This document shows, in pieces, positions 1 through 8,867 of a stretch of 64,000 nt of DNA (the stretch's first letter is position 1; each line of letters opens with the position of its first letter). Source of the DNA: Pseudomonas sp. TH31 (GTDB taxonomy: Bacteria > Pseudomonadota > Gammaproteobacteria > Pseudomonadales > Pseudomonadaceae). The stretch spans positions 317,501 to 381,500 of the forward strand of contig NZ_JAEKEZ010000006.1 in the NCBI RefSeq assembly GCF_016650815.1. Direction: 5' to 3'. Made by a program: the position numbers and the translations under genes. The notes beneath the pieces are model-generated. The model had not been told where the DNA came from. It did no database searches and worked only from the letters and a program-made list of their open reading frames with translations.

Positions 1-399
1 AGTTTTGCCGCCTCGTTCGGCGCGACCATTGGCCAGAACGGCTGTGCCGGCCTGTACCCGGCGATGTTGGCGGTGATGGTCGCGCCGACCGTGGGCATCA
101 ACCCGCTGGATCCGCTGTGGATCGCGACGTTGGTGGCGATTGTGACCCTGAGTTCGGCCGGTGTGGCCGGGGTCGGTGGCGGCGCGACGTTTGCCGCGTT
201 GATCGTGCTGCCGGCCATGGGTTTGCCGGTGTCACTGGTGGCGTTGCTGATTTCGGTCGAGCCGCTGATCGATATGGGCCGCACGGCGTTGAACGTCAGC
301 GGGTCGATTACGGCAGGGGCGATTACCAGCCAGATCATGCAGCAGACGGATAAAGAGCTGCTGGATGCGGATGAGCATGCGCAGTTGGCGCAGGCGTAG
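1..399 (+). CDS. tcyP: L-cystine transporter, 3' end only
   Basis: The frame is open from the first base, so the gene begins outside the window; the last 132 residues are present. They contain [13 protein letters not shown] and a glycine-rich [15 protein letters not shown] stretch, which match the re-entrant hairpin and final membrane segments of dicarboxylate/amino acid:cation symporters, specifically the TcyP/YdjN cystine importer branch. The product would sit in the inner membrane and import cystine with a cation. The TAG stop (397-399) is contributed by the first repeat of the adjoining REP array. Other members of the symporter family cannot be fully excluded from this fragment alone. Confidence 0.82.
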   Translation, partial: SFAASFGATIGQNGCAGLYPAMLAVMVAPTVGINPLDPLWIATLVAIVTLSSAGVAGVGGGATFAALIVLPAMGLPVSLVALLISVEPLIDMGRTALNVSGSITAGAITSQIMQQTDKELLDADEHAQLAQA

Positions 400-801
400 G
401 AGCTGCCGAAGGCTGCGATTTTTTCGCGGCTGATAAAGATCAAAAGATCGCAGGCTTCGCCAGCTCCTACAGGGCTCTACGCTGAATCTGTAGGAGCTGC
501 CGCAGGCTGCGATCTTTTCGTGGCTGATAAAGATCAAAAGATCGCAGGCTTCGCCAGCTCCTACAGGGTTCTACGCTGAGTCTGTAGGAGCTGCCGCAGG
601 CTGCGATCTTTTCGTGGCTGATAAAGATCAAAAGATCGCAGGCTTCGCCAGCTCCTACAGGGCTCTGCGCTGAATCTGTAGGAGCTGCCGAAGGCTGCGA
701 TCTTTTCGCGGCGGGTAAAAATCAAAAGATCGCAGGCTTCGCCAGCTCCTACAGGGCTCTGCGCGGGACCTGTAGGAGCTGCCGCAGGCTGCGATCTTTT
801 A
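396..801. repeat. Tandem REP/BIME array with a 94-bp period
   Basis: Units start at 396, 490, 584 and 678, exactly 94 bases apart, with a partial fifth at 772. Each contains GTAGGAGCTGCCG(A/C)AGGCTG and, about 30 bases on, a near-complement ending in GCCAGCTCCTAC, so each can fold into a hairpin. The array fills the whole gap between two convergent genes. It supplies the TAG stop of the left gene and the TAA stop of the right gene. Confidence 0.93.
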
Positions 802-1311
802 GGCCTTCTCCCAAACCTCAAAGCTGTAAGCCGGCTTATCCCCCTCCGCCGGATTCGGCACATTCGACACCAGTTTCCACTGGTTCAAATCAAACGCCGG
901 AAACCACGCATCGCCTTCCGGGCTCAACGCGACCCGCGTCAGGTACAGCCGATCGGCCTGTGCCAAGCCCTGGGCATACAACTGCGCCCCGCCGATCAGC
1001 ATCAGCTCATCAACGCCCTGCTCCTTCGCCCAAGCCTCGGCGCGAACAACCGCAGCCTCCAGCGACGGATAAACCTCCGCGCCCTCCAGCACCAGATCCG
1101 CCCGGCGGCTGACCACGATGTTCAACCGGCCCGGCAGCGGACGACCGAGGGAATCCCAAGTCTTGCGACCCATGATGATCGGCTTGCCCAGGGTGGTGGC
1201 CTTGAAGTATTTGAAGTCCCCCGGCAGGTGCCAGGGCATGCTGTTGTCGACGCCGATCACCCGGTTTTCACCGAGGGCTGCGATCAGGCTGAGGGGGAGT
1301 GATTTAGTCAT
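799..1311 (-). CDS. folA: Dihydrofolate reductase
   Basis: At 170 residues this is the usual length for bacterial DHFR, which reduces dihydrofolate to tetrahydrofolate with NADPH in the cytoplasm. The N-terminus has SLIAALGENRVIG, then MPWHLPGDFKYFK containing the substrate-binding W and acidic D. GKPIIMGRKTW (NADPH site) and LMLIGGAQLY follow at the expected spacing. It is divergent from the DUF2868 gene with an 84-bp gap. Its product works with thymidylate synthase (thyA at 16.8 kb), which regenerates dihydrofolate. The TAA stop lies in the edge of the REP array. Confidence 0.96.
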   Translation of the reverse strand: MTKSLPLSLIAALGENRVIGVDNSMPWHLPGDFKYFKATTLGKPIIMGRKTWDSLGRPLPGRLNIVVSRRADLVLEGAEVYPSLEAAVVRAEAWAKEQGVDELMLIGGAQLYAQGLAQADRLYLTRVALSPEGDAWFPAFDLNQWKLVSNVPNPAEGDKPAYSFEVWEKA

Positions 1312-1395
1312 GCCGCGAGGATACCAGAGCCTCCCTTTCCCCGATAAGCGCCACAGCGGTTATGCTCACCGTTCATTTAAGCGACGGGATGCCGC

Positions 1396-2765
1396 GTGAC
1401 TGAACTGAATAACCTCTGGCTGACGGAAACCATCCGTCTGCGCGAAGAACATGCCGGGCCACTGGACGATCTGGAAGCCAACCGACTGGCCCGCACGGCT
1501 GGCGGCGACCTGCCGACACGGATTCAACGCCGTGCCCTGTGGCTGGCCGAGCGCGATGGACTGAGCAACGCGCTCACCCACTGGCTGCAAGGTGCGCGAC
1601 TGGCATTGCTGGTGCTGGCAATACTGGCCGTGGTCAGCGGTGCCGGCCTCGCGTTTGCGGCGCTGAGCGACGGGCAAATGGCAGTGAATGTGTTCTGGGC
1701 CCTGGGCAGTTTGCTCGGGCTGAACCTGATTCTGCTACTGAGCTGGGCCTTGGGCCTGGTGTTTGCCGGTGAACACGGCGCCACCCTCGCACGCTTATGG
1801 CTGTGGCTCAGCGAAAAACTCGCCCGCGACGCCAAAGCCGCACAACTGGCCCCGGCCCTGCTGCTGTTGCTGCAACGGCACAAACTCAATCGCTGGGCCA
1901 TCGGCGTGCTGGTCAACAGCTTGTGGCTGTTGGCGATGCTCAGTGCCCTGGCGATTCTGCTGACGCTGATGGCAACGCGGCGCTACGGCTTTGTCTGGGA
2001 AACCACCCTGCTCAGCGCCGACACCTTTGTCGCCATGACCCAAACCCTCGGCACCCTGCCGGCGTTGTTCGGTTTCAACGTGCCGAGCGTGGACATGATC
2101 CGCGCCAGCGGCGACACCGCGCTCAACATCGAAAGCGCCCGTCAGGCCTGGGCAACCTGGCTGGTCGGCGTCTTGGTGGTTTACGGCGTGGTGCCGCGCC
2201 TGCTGCTGGCGCTGTTTTGCCTGTGGCGCTGGAAAACCGGCCAGGCTGCCTTGCGTCTGGACCTGAACCTGCCCGGCTACGCCCAATTACGCGAACGCCT
2301 GATGCCCACCAGCGAACGCCTGGGCATCAGCGATGCCGCCCCGGATCAGCTTCACCGCGTCGAAAGCAGCGTCAGCGAATTGCACAGTGATGGCGCGCTG
2401 CTGGTGGCCATCGAACTGGACGGTCAACGTCCATGGCCGCCACAACTGCCGAAAACCGTGAGCGATGCCGGCATCCTCGACAGCCGCGAGTCGCGCAACA
2501 AACTCCTCGAACAGCTCAGCCGCTTCCCCCGGCTCGCCTGTTGATTGCCTGCGACCCACGCCGTTCACCGGATCGCGGCAGCCTGGCGTTGATCGCCGAA
2601 CTGGCGCGCAACGCCAGCGCCACCCGCGTCTGGCTGCTGCAAGCGCCGCCCGGCGAAGCGCTGGATGCCGAGCGACTGGGTGACTGGCACGCCGCGCTGC
2701 AACAGCTTGAACTGCCATTCGCTGATTGCGCGCCGATGAACTGGCTGGAGGCCGGTTATGACTAA
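1396..2765 (+). pseudogene. DUF2868 membrane protein, broken by a one-base frameshift
   Basis: A GTG start opens a protein with several hydrophobic segments (about residues 68-95, 100-125, 175-200, 255-275), typical of DUF2868, a family of unknown function that pairs with a DUF3482 GTPase. The first frame stops at 2544 after SRFPRLAC. The sequence resumes one frame over as PPARLLIACDPRRSPDRG and runs to 2765. Adding one C to the five-C run near 2527-2531 restores 456 codons. The last 8 bases overlap the GTPase gene, so the two are translationally coupled. The break is probably a homopolymer error. Confidence 0.8.
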
Positions 2766-4122
2766 GCCGTTGAAACTCGCCGTCGTCGGCCACACCAACG
2801 TCGGCAAGACCTCGTTGCTGCGCACCCTGACCCGGGACGTCGGTTTCGGTGACGTGTCCCATCGGCCCAGCACCACCCGCCACGTCGAAGGCGCGCGGTT
2901 GTCGGTGGACGGTGAGCCGCTGCTCGACCTCTACGACACGCCCGGCCTGGAAGACGCCATCGCCCTGCTCGATTACCTCGAACGCCTGGAACGCCCCGGC
3001 GAACGCCTCGACGGCCCGGCACGTTTGGCGCGATTCCTCGAGGGCAGCGAGGCCCGACAGCGGTTCGAACAAGAGGCCAAGGTGCTGCGCCAACTGCTGG
3101 CCTCGGACGCCGGGCTCTATGTGATCGACGCCCGGGAACCGGTGCTGGCCAAATACCGCGACGAACTGGAAGTGCTGGCCAGTTGCGGCAAACCGTTGCT
3201 GCCGGTGCTGAATTTCGTCAGCAGTGCCAACCATCGCGAGCCGGATTGGCGCGAAGCGCTGGCGCGGCTGGGTTTGCATGCGTTGGTGCGCTTCGACAGC
3301 GTTGCTCCGCCAGAAGATGGCGAACGCCGACTCTATGAAAGCCTCGCCCTGTTGCTGGAAAACGCCCGCGAGCCGCTTGAACGGCTGATCGCCGATCAAC
3401 AGGCCCAACGCCTGGCCCGCCAGCAAAGTGCAGCGCAGCTGATGGCTGAATTATTGATCGATTGCGCCGCGTGCCGGCGCAGCGTGGCGAGTAAACCTGA
3501 GCTGGAACAACAAGCGATCAACGAACTGCGCAAAGCCGTTCGGCAACGGGAACAACGTTGCGTCGAAGCGTTGCTTAAGCTCTACGCCTTCCGCCCACAG
3601 GACGCGGCAGCCAGTGACTTGCCGCTGCTCGATGGCCGTTGGGGCGACGACCTGTTTAACCCGGAAACCCTCAAGCAATTGGGCGTGCGAGTTGGCAGCG
3701 GCATCGCGGCCGGCGCGGCGGCGGGGGCTGGCGTCGATCTATTGGTGGGCGGCCTGACCCTCGGCGCAGCGGCACTGGCCGGTGCGATTGCCGGCGGCGC
3801 CCTGCAAACCGCGCGCAGCTATGGCGGCCGGTTGCTGGGCAAGATCAAAGGGCAGCGGGAGCTGACTGTCGATGACAGCGTGTTGCGGTTGCTGGCGTTG
3901 CGTCAGCGGCAACTGGTACAGGCCTTGAACCAGCGCGGACATGCGGCGATGGACAGCATCCAGGTCGCCACGCCTCAGGACAAGACCTGGCGCGAAGGCA
4001 AACTGCCCGAAGCCCTGCACAAGGCTCGGGCGCATCCGCAGTGGTCGTCACTCAATCCGCAGGCGAAGTTAAGTCAGGGGGAAAGGCAGGAACAGGTTGA
4101 GGTGTTGGCGCAGCAGCTGTAG
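2758..4122 (+). CDS. GTPase with DUF3482 domain
   Basis: This 454-residue protein opens with a small GTPase domain: P-loop GHTNVGKTSL near residue 11, a switch-like STTRHVEG, and DTPGLED as the G3 motif. The C-terminal half is DUF3482-like and holds a glycine/alanine-rich stretch (about residues 318-355) that could insert in membrane. The start overlaps the end of the DUF2868 gene by 8 bases, and this two-gene unit is a recurring arrangement in proteobacteria. The exact cellular role is not established; membrane-linked GTP hydrolysis is the likely activity. Confidence 0.85.
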   Translation: MTKPLKLAVVGHTNVGKTSLLRTLTRDVGFGDVSHRPSTTRHVEGARLSVDGEPLLDLYDTPGLEDAIALLDYLERLERPGERLDGPARLARFLEGSEARQRFEQEAKVLRQLLASDAGLYVIDAREPVLAKYRDELEVLASCGKPLLPVLNFVSSANHREPDWREALARLGLHALVRFDSVAPPEDGERRLYESLALLLENAREPLERLIADQQAQRLARQQSAAQLMAELLIDCAACRRSVASKPELEQQAINELRKAVRQREQRCVEALLKLYAFRPQDAAASDLPLLDGRWGDDLFNPETLKQLGVRVGSGIAAGAAAGAGVDLLVGGLTLGAAALAGAIAGGALQTARSYGGRLLGKIKGQRELTVDDSVLRLLALRQRQLVQALNQRGHAAMDSIQVATPQDKTWREGKLPEALHKARAHPQWSSLNPQAKLSQGERQEQVEVLAQQL

Positions 4123-4146
4123 ACATACAGTGTTGGTGCCGGCCCC

Positions 4147-4210
4147 TTCGCGAGCAAGCCCGCTCCCACAGGGGAACGCATTCCAATGTGGGAGCGGGCT
4201 TGCTCGCGAA
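4147..4210. repeat. REP palindrome, GTGGGAGCGGGCTTGCTCGCGA family
   Basis: TTCGCGAGCAAGCCCGCTCCCAC is followed about 20 bases later by its complement, between the convergent GTPase and HD-domain genes. It may form a hairpin that ends both transcripts. Confidence 0.88.
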
Positions 4211-4233
4211 AGCCGCACCTCGGTCTTGGGGCC

Positions 4234-4794
4234 CTACGCAACCAACAGCCGCAATGCCTTTTCCTTCAAGACGCCAAGGTCCATCACCGGCACCCACTCT
4301 TCCTTGGCCAACTCATCCCAGTGCCGCATCCGCAAACTGACGGCACACAACGGGTCCTGCTCAAACGCCTCAGCCTCGGCCACCGTCATCACCCCACCCT
4401 GATACGCCAGCGTCCGGCGACTGGCTTCGCTCAAACGCTCGTGGTACCCCGGTTCCTTGAGCGTCAGATAACGCTTGGCCTGAACGTGATACTCCACCAG
4501 CCGCGCCATCCGCTCGCTGAAACCGGCGCGACGCAAGTAGTCCGCGCCGAGGCGCTCGTGGCTGACCACGCCAAACCCGCCCATGTTCTCGGCATCTTCA
4601 GCACAGATATGCCCGATATCGTGAAAGAACGCCGCCAACACCACTTCATCGTCAAAGCCCTCGGCCATGGCCAGTTCGGCGGCCTGGGACATGTGCTCGA
4701 TCTGCGACACCGGCTCGCCGATGTAGTCGCTGTCGCCAAAGCGCTCGTACAGCGCGAAGAGCTCGGCGATCGCGTGTTCGTTGCGCGCCATCAA
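4234..4794 (-). CDS. PhnZ-like HD-domain oxygenase (phosphonate catabolism)
   Basis: A 186-residue HD-fold protein of the phosphonate-operon HDIG family. Metal ligands are visible as H34, H58-D59 (in FFHDIGH), H79, H103 and D160. Y24 and E27 sit in DSDYIGEP, matching from memory the substrate-gating Tyr/Glu pair and mixed-valent di-iron site of PhnZ. PhnZ cleaves the C-P bond of 1-hydroxy-2-aminoethylphosphonate to glycine and phosphate. The start codon overlaps the stop of the FAD oxidase gene (ATGA). It is the last gene of the phosphonate operon. No PhnY-type hydroxylase, which normally makes its substrate, is in the window. Confidence 0.82.
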   Translation of the reverse strand: MMARNEHAIAELFALYERFGDSDYIGEPVSQIEHMSQAAELAMAEGFDDEVVLAAFFHDIGHICAEDAENMGGFGVVSHERLGADYLRRAGFSERMARLVEYHVQAKRYLTLKEPGYHERLSEASRRTLAYQGGVMTVAEAEAFEQDPLCAVSLRMRHWDELAKEEWVPVMDLGVLKEKALRLLVA

Positions 4795-5924
4795 TCCTCT
4801 CCCAGCAACAGGGCCACGTTACGTTCGGCCATCGCCGGTCCGACGCTCATGCCGACGCCAGTGTGCATCAACGCCACATTCACACCCGGAGCCGGGCGCA
4901 GGAACGAGAACGGCCCCGGCCCGCGTGAACCGTAGACACCCTGCCAGCGCTCAAGCACTTGCACCTTACAGCCCAACGTTTGCTCGGCCAGCTCGATCAT
5001 CCAGTCGTCCACTTGCTCGGCGTTGAACGGTGAAGGGTCGCTGCCGTAATGGTGGGAGTCGCCGATGATCAATTCGCCATAAGGCGTCGGGCTGATCAGC
5101 AGGTGAATGCCGTTCTCTTGCAAGTGCGGCGCCTCCCGCAGAATCTGCGCGTGCACCGCCGCCGCTTCCGGCAGGTCGGCAAACGCGCCGTAATGCACGC
5201 AACTCAATCCGGTGAGCAACGCGTGCTGCAAGTTGAGGTCGATCTGCGGCCGGGCGCGGAGCATTTGCAGTCGGCAGATTTGCGGGTTCAGCGCGGCGAT
5301 CGGCTCGGCAAGCAGGGTCTGATAGTCGTGGCCGGAGCAGACGATGATCTGCTCGGCGCTGAAGCTGCCGGCGGTGCTGTACAAGCGACCGGGCTCGATG
5401 TCGCGCACCAGGGTGGAAAAGTGAAACCCTACGCCCAATTCGCGGCGCAGGTAGTCGATCAGCGCTGGAATCGCGACCCGGGAATACAGCTGCTGATCGT
5501 CCTTGCCGTGCAATGCGGCACGGTGATGGCCGAACTGGCCGCCGTACAAGTCCCGCAATGGCGCGCCGCGCAGCAACTCGACGTTGTAGTTGTGTTCCAC
5601 GGCGCGGCCATTGCAAAAGGCATGCAGCAGGTGTTCTTCAGCTTCGGTGCGGGCGAACAGGTATGAGCCGTTGCGCTTGAGTTGCAGGCCGGCCAACTCC
5701 GCCCATTGGCCCCAGATTTCGCGGCTGGCCTTGGCCAGTTCAAGCATCTGGCCCGGTGGCTGGCCGGTGACCAGGGCTTGGCCGAAGTTGCGGACCGAAG
5801 CGCCCAGGGGCGTTTCGCTGCGTTCGAAAACCGTGACCTTGAGGCCGCGTTTGGCGGCGGCGTAGGCGTGGGACAGGCCCAGGATGCCGGCGCCGACGAT
5901 CAGCATGTCGTTGTGTTGTGTCAT
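4791..5924 (-). CDS. FAD-dependent oxidoreductase of phosphonate operons
   Basis: This 377-residue protein belongs to the DadA/glycine-oxidase fold. The N-terminus has the FAD-binding MLIVGAGILGLSHAYAA, and the C-terminal region has MHTGVGMSVGPAMAERN. It matches the FAD enzyme that recurs beside aminoethylphosphonate transporters. Related enzymes are reported to oxidise the amine of AEP-type compounds such as N-methyl-AEP; whether this one does is inference. The ATG at 5924 is chosen over an upstream in-frame start because the Rossmann motif then lies at residue 6 and AGGA precedes it. It overlaps the HD gene downstream; a REP element separates it from the SBP gene upstream. Confidence 0.8.
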   Translation of the reverse strand: MTQHNDMLIVGAGILGLSHAYAAAKRGLKVTVFERSETPLGASVRNFGQALVTGQPPGQMLELAKASREIWGQWAELAGLQLKRNGSYLFARTEAEEHLLHAFCNGRAVEHNYNVELLRGAPLRDLYGGQFGHHRAALHGKDDQQLYSRVAIPALIDYLRRELGVGFHFSTLVRDIEPGRLYSTAGSFSAEQIIVCSGHDYQTLLAEPIAALNPQICRLQMLRARPQIDLNLQHALLTGLSCVHYGAFADLPEAAAVHAQILREAPHLQENGIHLLISPTPYGELIIGDSHHYGSDPSPFNAEQVDDWMIELAEQTLGCKVQVLERWQGVYGSRGPGPFSFLRPAPGVNVALMHTGVGMSVGPAMAERNVALLLGED

Positions 5925-5950
5925 TAAGAGTTGTCCTGAATTCGAAGCCG

Positions 5951-6043
5951 CCTTCGCGGGCAAGCCTCGCTCCTACAGGTGTTGTATCGGACGCAATATT
6001 TGCGAACGACATAAATCCGTAGGAGCAAGGCTTGCCCGCGAAG
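5951..6043. repeat. REP palindrome, GTAGGAGCAAGGCTTGCCCGCG family
   Basis: Two complementary arms (CTTCGCGGGCAAGCCTCGCTCCTAC and its inverse) are separated by about 40 bases inside the phosphonate operon, between the SBP and FAD genes. The position suggests it could protect or attenuate the upstream, highly expressed SBP message. Confidence 0.88.
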
Positions 6044-6067
6044 GGGCCCTGTCAGCCGATAGAGATC

Positions 6068-7093
6068 TTACTTGGCGACCACCTTCTCGGACTTGCCGTC
6101 ATAGCGCTTGCGCCACTCGGTCAAAATCTCGTCGCGATTCTTCGAGGCCCAGGCAAAGTCGTTCTTGATCAAACGCTGCTCGTAATCCGCCGGCAATTCG
6201 GTCTGCGGCTTGGCAATACCCGGTTGCGCGAGCACCGCGAAGTTCTCTTTGTACAACTCCATCGCCGCCGGGCTGGCCGAGAAGTCCGCCAGTTTCTTCG
6301 CCGCGTCTTCGTGCTGCGTGCCCTTGATCACGGCGGTGGCTTCAATCTCCCAGCCCAGGCCTTCCTTGGGCAGGATGATGTCCAGCGGCGCACCCTGACG
6401 CTTCAACTGAACCGCCGGGTATTCAAAGGAAATACCAATCGGGAATTCGCCTGAGGCCGCCAGTTTGCAAGGCTTGGAGCCGGAGTGAACGTACTGGCCG
6501 ATGTTCTGGTGCAAGTCGTCCATGAACTGCCAACCCTGCTTCTCGCCAAAGGTTTGCAGCCAGGCGCTGACGTCGAGGAAACCGGTGCCGGACGAGGCCG
6601 GGTTGGGCATGACGATCTTGCCTTTGTACTCAGGCTTGGTCAGGTCTTGCCAGCTCACCGGTTTGCTCAGGCCCTGCTTCTCGGCTTCGACGGTGTTGAA
6701 GCAAATGGTCGCGGCCCAGACGTCCATACCGACCCAGGCTGGCGGGTTGGCGGCGTCGCGGTAGTTGCCGCCGATCTTGGCCAGGTCCTTCGGCGCGTAG
6801 CTTTGCAGCATGCCTTGTTGATCGAGGATCGCCAGGCTCGATGCGGCCAGGCCCCAAACGGCATCGGCCTGCGGGCGGGCTTTTTCAGCCAGCAGCTTGG
6901 CGGTGATGATCCCGGTGGAGTCACGCACCCACTTGATCTCGACGTCCGGGTTGGCCTTTTCGAAAGCATCCTTGTAGGTCTTCAGTTGTTCGGCTTCGAG
7001 GGCGGTGTACACCGTCAACTCGGTTTTCGCCGCGAAGGCGTTCAGGCTGAAAGCGGTGAGCACAGCAGCGGCCAGGGCCAAAGGCTTGAACAT
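6068..7093 (-). CDS. Periplasmic binding protein, 2-aminoethylphosphonate-type ABC transporter
   Basis: A 341-residue protein with a clear signal peptide (MFKPLALAAAVLTAFSLNAFA, cleavage after AFA). It is of the Fe3+/polyamine-like type used by AEP transporters: LTVYTALEAEQLKTYKDAFE at the start, NPASSGTGFLDVSAWLQ and GSKPCKLAASGEFPIGISFEY in the ligand-binding halves. It would capture the phosphonate in the periplasm and deliver it to the permease encoded just upstream on the same strand. Iron-binding proteins share the fold; the FAD/HD neighbours favour a phosphonate ligand. Confidence 0.82.
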   Translation of the reverse strand: MFKPLALAAAVLTAFSLNAFAAKTELTVYTALEAEQLKTYKDAFEKANPDVEIKWVRDSTGIITAKLLAEKARPQADAVWGLAASSLAILDQQGMLQSYAPKDLAKIGGNYRDAANPPAWVGMDVWAATICFNTVEAEKQGLSKPVSWQDLTKPEYKGKIVMPNPASSGTGFLDVSAWLQTFGEKQGWQFMDDLHQNIGQYVHSGSKPCKLAASGEFPIGISFEYPAVQLKRQGAPLDIILPKEGLGWEIEATAVIKGTQHEDAAKKLADFSASPAAMELYKENFAVLAQPGIAKPQTELPADYEQRLIKNDFAWASKNRDEILTEWRKRYDGKSEKVVAK

Positions 7094-7142
7094 GATGCAT
7101 TTCCTGTTTGAGTTGAGGGCTTTGGGGTGGAGGAGTAGCGAA

Positions 7143-8867
7143 TCAGTTGCCGGGCGCGGTCTGCCGCCAGGCCTGGGAGCGGCGCAGCAAACCGCGCGAG
7201 GCCCAGGCCAGCAGCAGGGACACGCCCGCCGAGGTGAACAGAATCAGAGTCGACATCGCTGCCGCGCCACCGACGTTGCCGGCGTCGTCCATATTCAGCA
7301 CCGCCACCGCCGCGAGGAGGGTGTCGGGGCTGTAGAGGAATATCGCCGCCGAAACAGTGGTCATGGCCGAGACGAACAGGTAGCGCACGATGTCCAGCAA
7401 GGCAGGCAGGCAGATCGGCACGGTGACCCGCAGGTAATGCCGATACAGCGGCGCCTTGAGCGACAGCGCGGCGGCTTCGAACTCGGCGTCGAGTTGGCGC
7501 AGCGCGGTGGTGGCGGACATTTGCGCGGTGGTCAAATAATGAGCAATGGTGCAGACCACCAGCAGGGTCATGGTCCCGTAGAGCACATGCAACGGGTTGC
7601 CGTTGAGGTTGAAAAAGAAGACGTAGCCCAGGCCCAACACCAGACCCGGCACCGCCATCGGAACGAAACTGAGCATGCGCAGGGTCAGATTCAGTCCGCG
7701 CTGGCCCTTGGTTTTTTCCATCAGGTAAGCGCCAGTGAAAATCAGCCCGCTGCCGATCAACGCCGTGCACAGGGCCATCTTCACGCTGTTGCTGTAGGCC
7801 AGCCAACCGCCGCCCGCGGTGTCGTTGAACTGATAATGGTTGAGCGACAGCGACAGGTTGTACGGCCAGAATTTCACCAGCGACGAGTACACCGCCATGC
7901 CGAACACCAACAGCAACACCGCGCAGATCAACAACACGATGGCCAGGTAGCAACCGTCGCGCAGCTTCGACGGCGCGGGTTTAAAGACTTGCGCCCGGCC
8001 GCTCATGGAATCGCCGTGACGCCGACGCAACCAGGCATCGACGCCGAAACTGAATAGCGCCGGCAGCAGCAGAACCATACCGATCAACGCACCGCGACCG
8101 AATTGTTGCTGGCCGACCACGGCTTTGTAGGCTTCCAGCGCCAACACCTGATAGTCGCCACCGACCACCACGGGTACGCCGAAGTCGGTGATGGTCAGGG
8201 TGAAGACCAGACAGAACGCGGCGAACACGGCCTGACGGGTCGCCGGCCAGGTGATGCTGCGAAAGGCTTTCGCTGGGCTGGCGCCCATGCTTGAAGCGGC
8301 ATCGAACAGTCGCGCATCCGCCAGGGACAGCGCCGACAGAAGAATCATCAAGGCGTGCGGGAAGGTGTAGATCACCTCGCCGAGCACAATGCCCCAGAAA
8401 CCGTAGATATTGTCCGAGAGCAAACCACGCAACATGCCCTGGTTGCCGAACAGGTAAACCAGCGCAATCCCCGGCAGCATCGACGGCGCCATCAGCGGCA
8501 ACAGCGACATACCGCGCCAGATGCCTTTGCCCGGAATCAACGTACGTTGCAGGGCGTAGGCAAACAGGTAAGCCAGCGGTACGACGATGGCCGCGACGCT
8601 CAGGGAAACTTTCAGACTGTTGCCGAGCAACCAGTGGAAATTCGCACTGGTGACCAGTTCACGGGCGGCCACCCAACCACCGCCCTGCCCGGCCTCAGAG
8701 CTAAAACCGCGCCAGAAGATCGCCAGCAACGGCATCAACACCGCGACACCCAGCAACACCAGCAACAGCACTTTGCCGCCGACCACAAACACCCGGTCGC
8801 CGATTTCGGCGCGGGAGGTCTGCCGAACCTGCTTGTGCGGTATCGGCAGCGCGAGGTTCGCGCTCAT
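7143..8867 (-). CDS. Fused ABC permease, 2-aminoethylphosphonate-type
   Basis: 574 residues hold two BPD-type permease domains in one chain, each with about six membrane helices and its own coupling motif. The first contains LFDAASSMGASPAKAFRSI and the second AEFEAAALSLKAPLYRHYL. Such double permeases are normal in the phosphonate (PhnU/PhnV-like) and Fbp-type transporters. Its start overlaps the last base of the ATPase stop, so the two are coupled. It lies in the inner membrane with the downstream SBP. Confidence 0.85.
   Translation of the reverse strand: MSANLALPIPHKQVRQTSRAEIGDRVFVVGGKVLLLVLLGVAVLMPLLAIFWRGFSSEAGQGGGWVAARELVTSANFHWLLGNSLKVSLSVAAIVVPLAYLFAYALQRTLIPGKGIWRGMSLLPLMAPSMLPGIALVYLFGNQGMLRGLLSDNIYGFWGIVLGEVIYTFPHALMILLSALSLADARLFDAASSMGASPAKAFRSITWPATRQAVFAAFCLVFTLTITDFGVPVVVGGDYQVLALEAYKAVVGQQQFGRGALIGMVLLLPALFSFGVDAWLRRRHGDSMSGRAQVFKPAPSKLRDGCYLAIVLLICAVLLLVFGMAVYSSLVKFWPYNLSLSLNHYQFNDTAGGGWLAYSNSVKMALCTALIGSGLIFTGAYLMEKTKGQRGLNLTLRMLSFVPMAVPGLVLGLGYVFFFNLNGNPLHVLYGTMTLLVVCTIAHYLTTAQMSATTALRQLDAEFEAAALSLKAPLYRHYLRVTVPICLPALLDIVRYLFVSAMTTVSAAIFLYSPDTLLAAVAVLNMDDAGNVGGAAAMSTLILFTSAGVSLLLAWASRGLLRRSQAWRQTAPGN

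Noticed and set aside
396..801. Regular repeats resembling a CRISPR array
   Set aside because: The whole 94-bp unit including the supposed spacers is repeated, units are internally palindromic, the same sequence occurs elsewhere as REP, and no cas genes are near.
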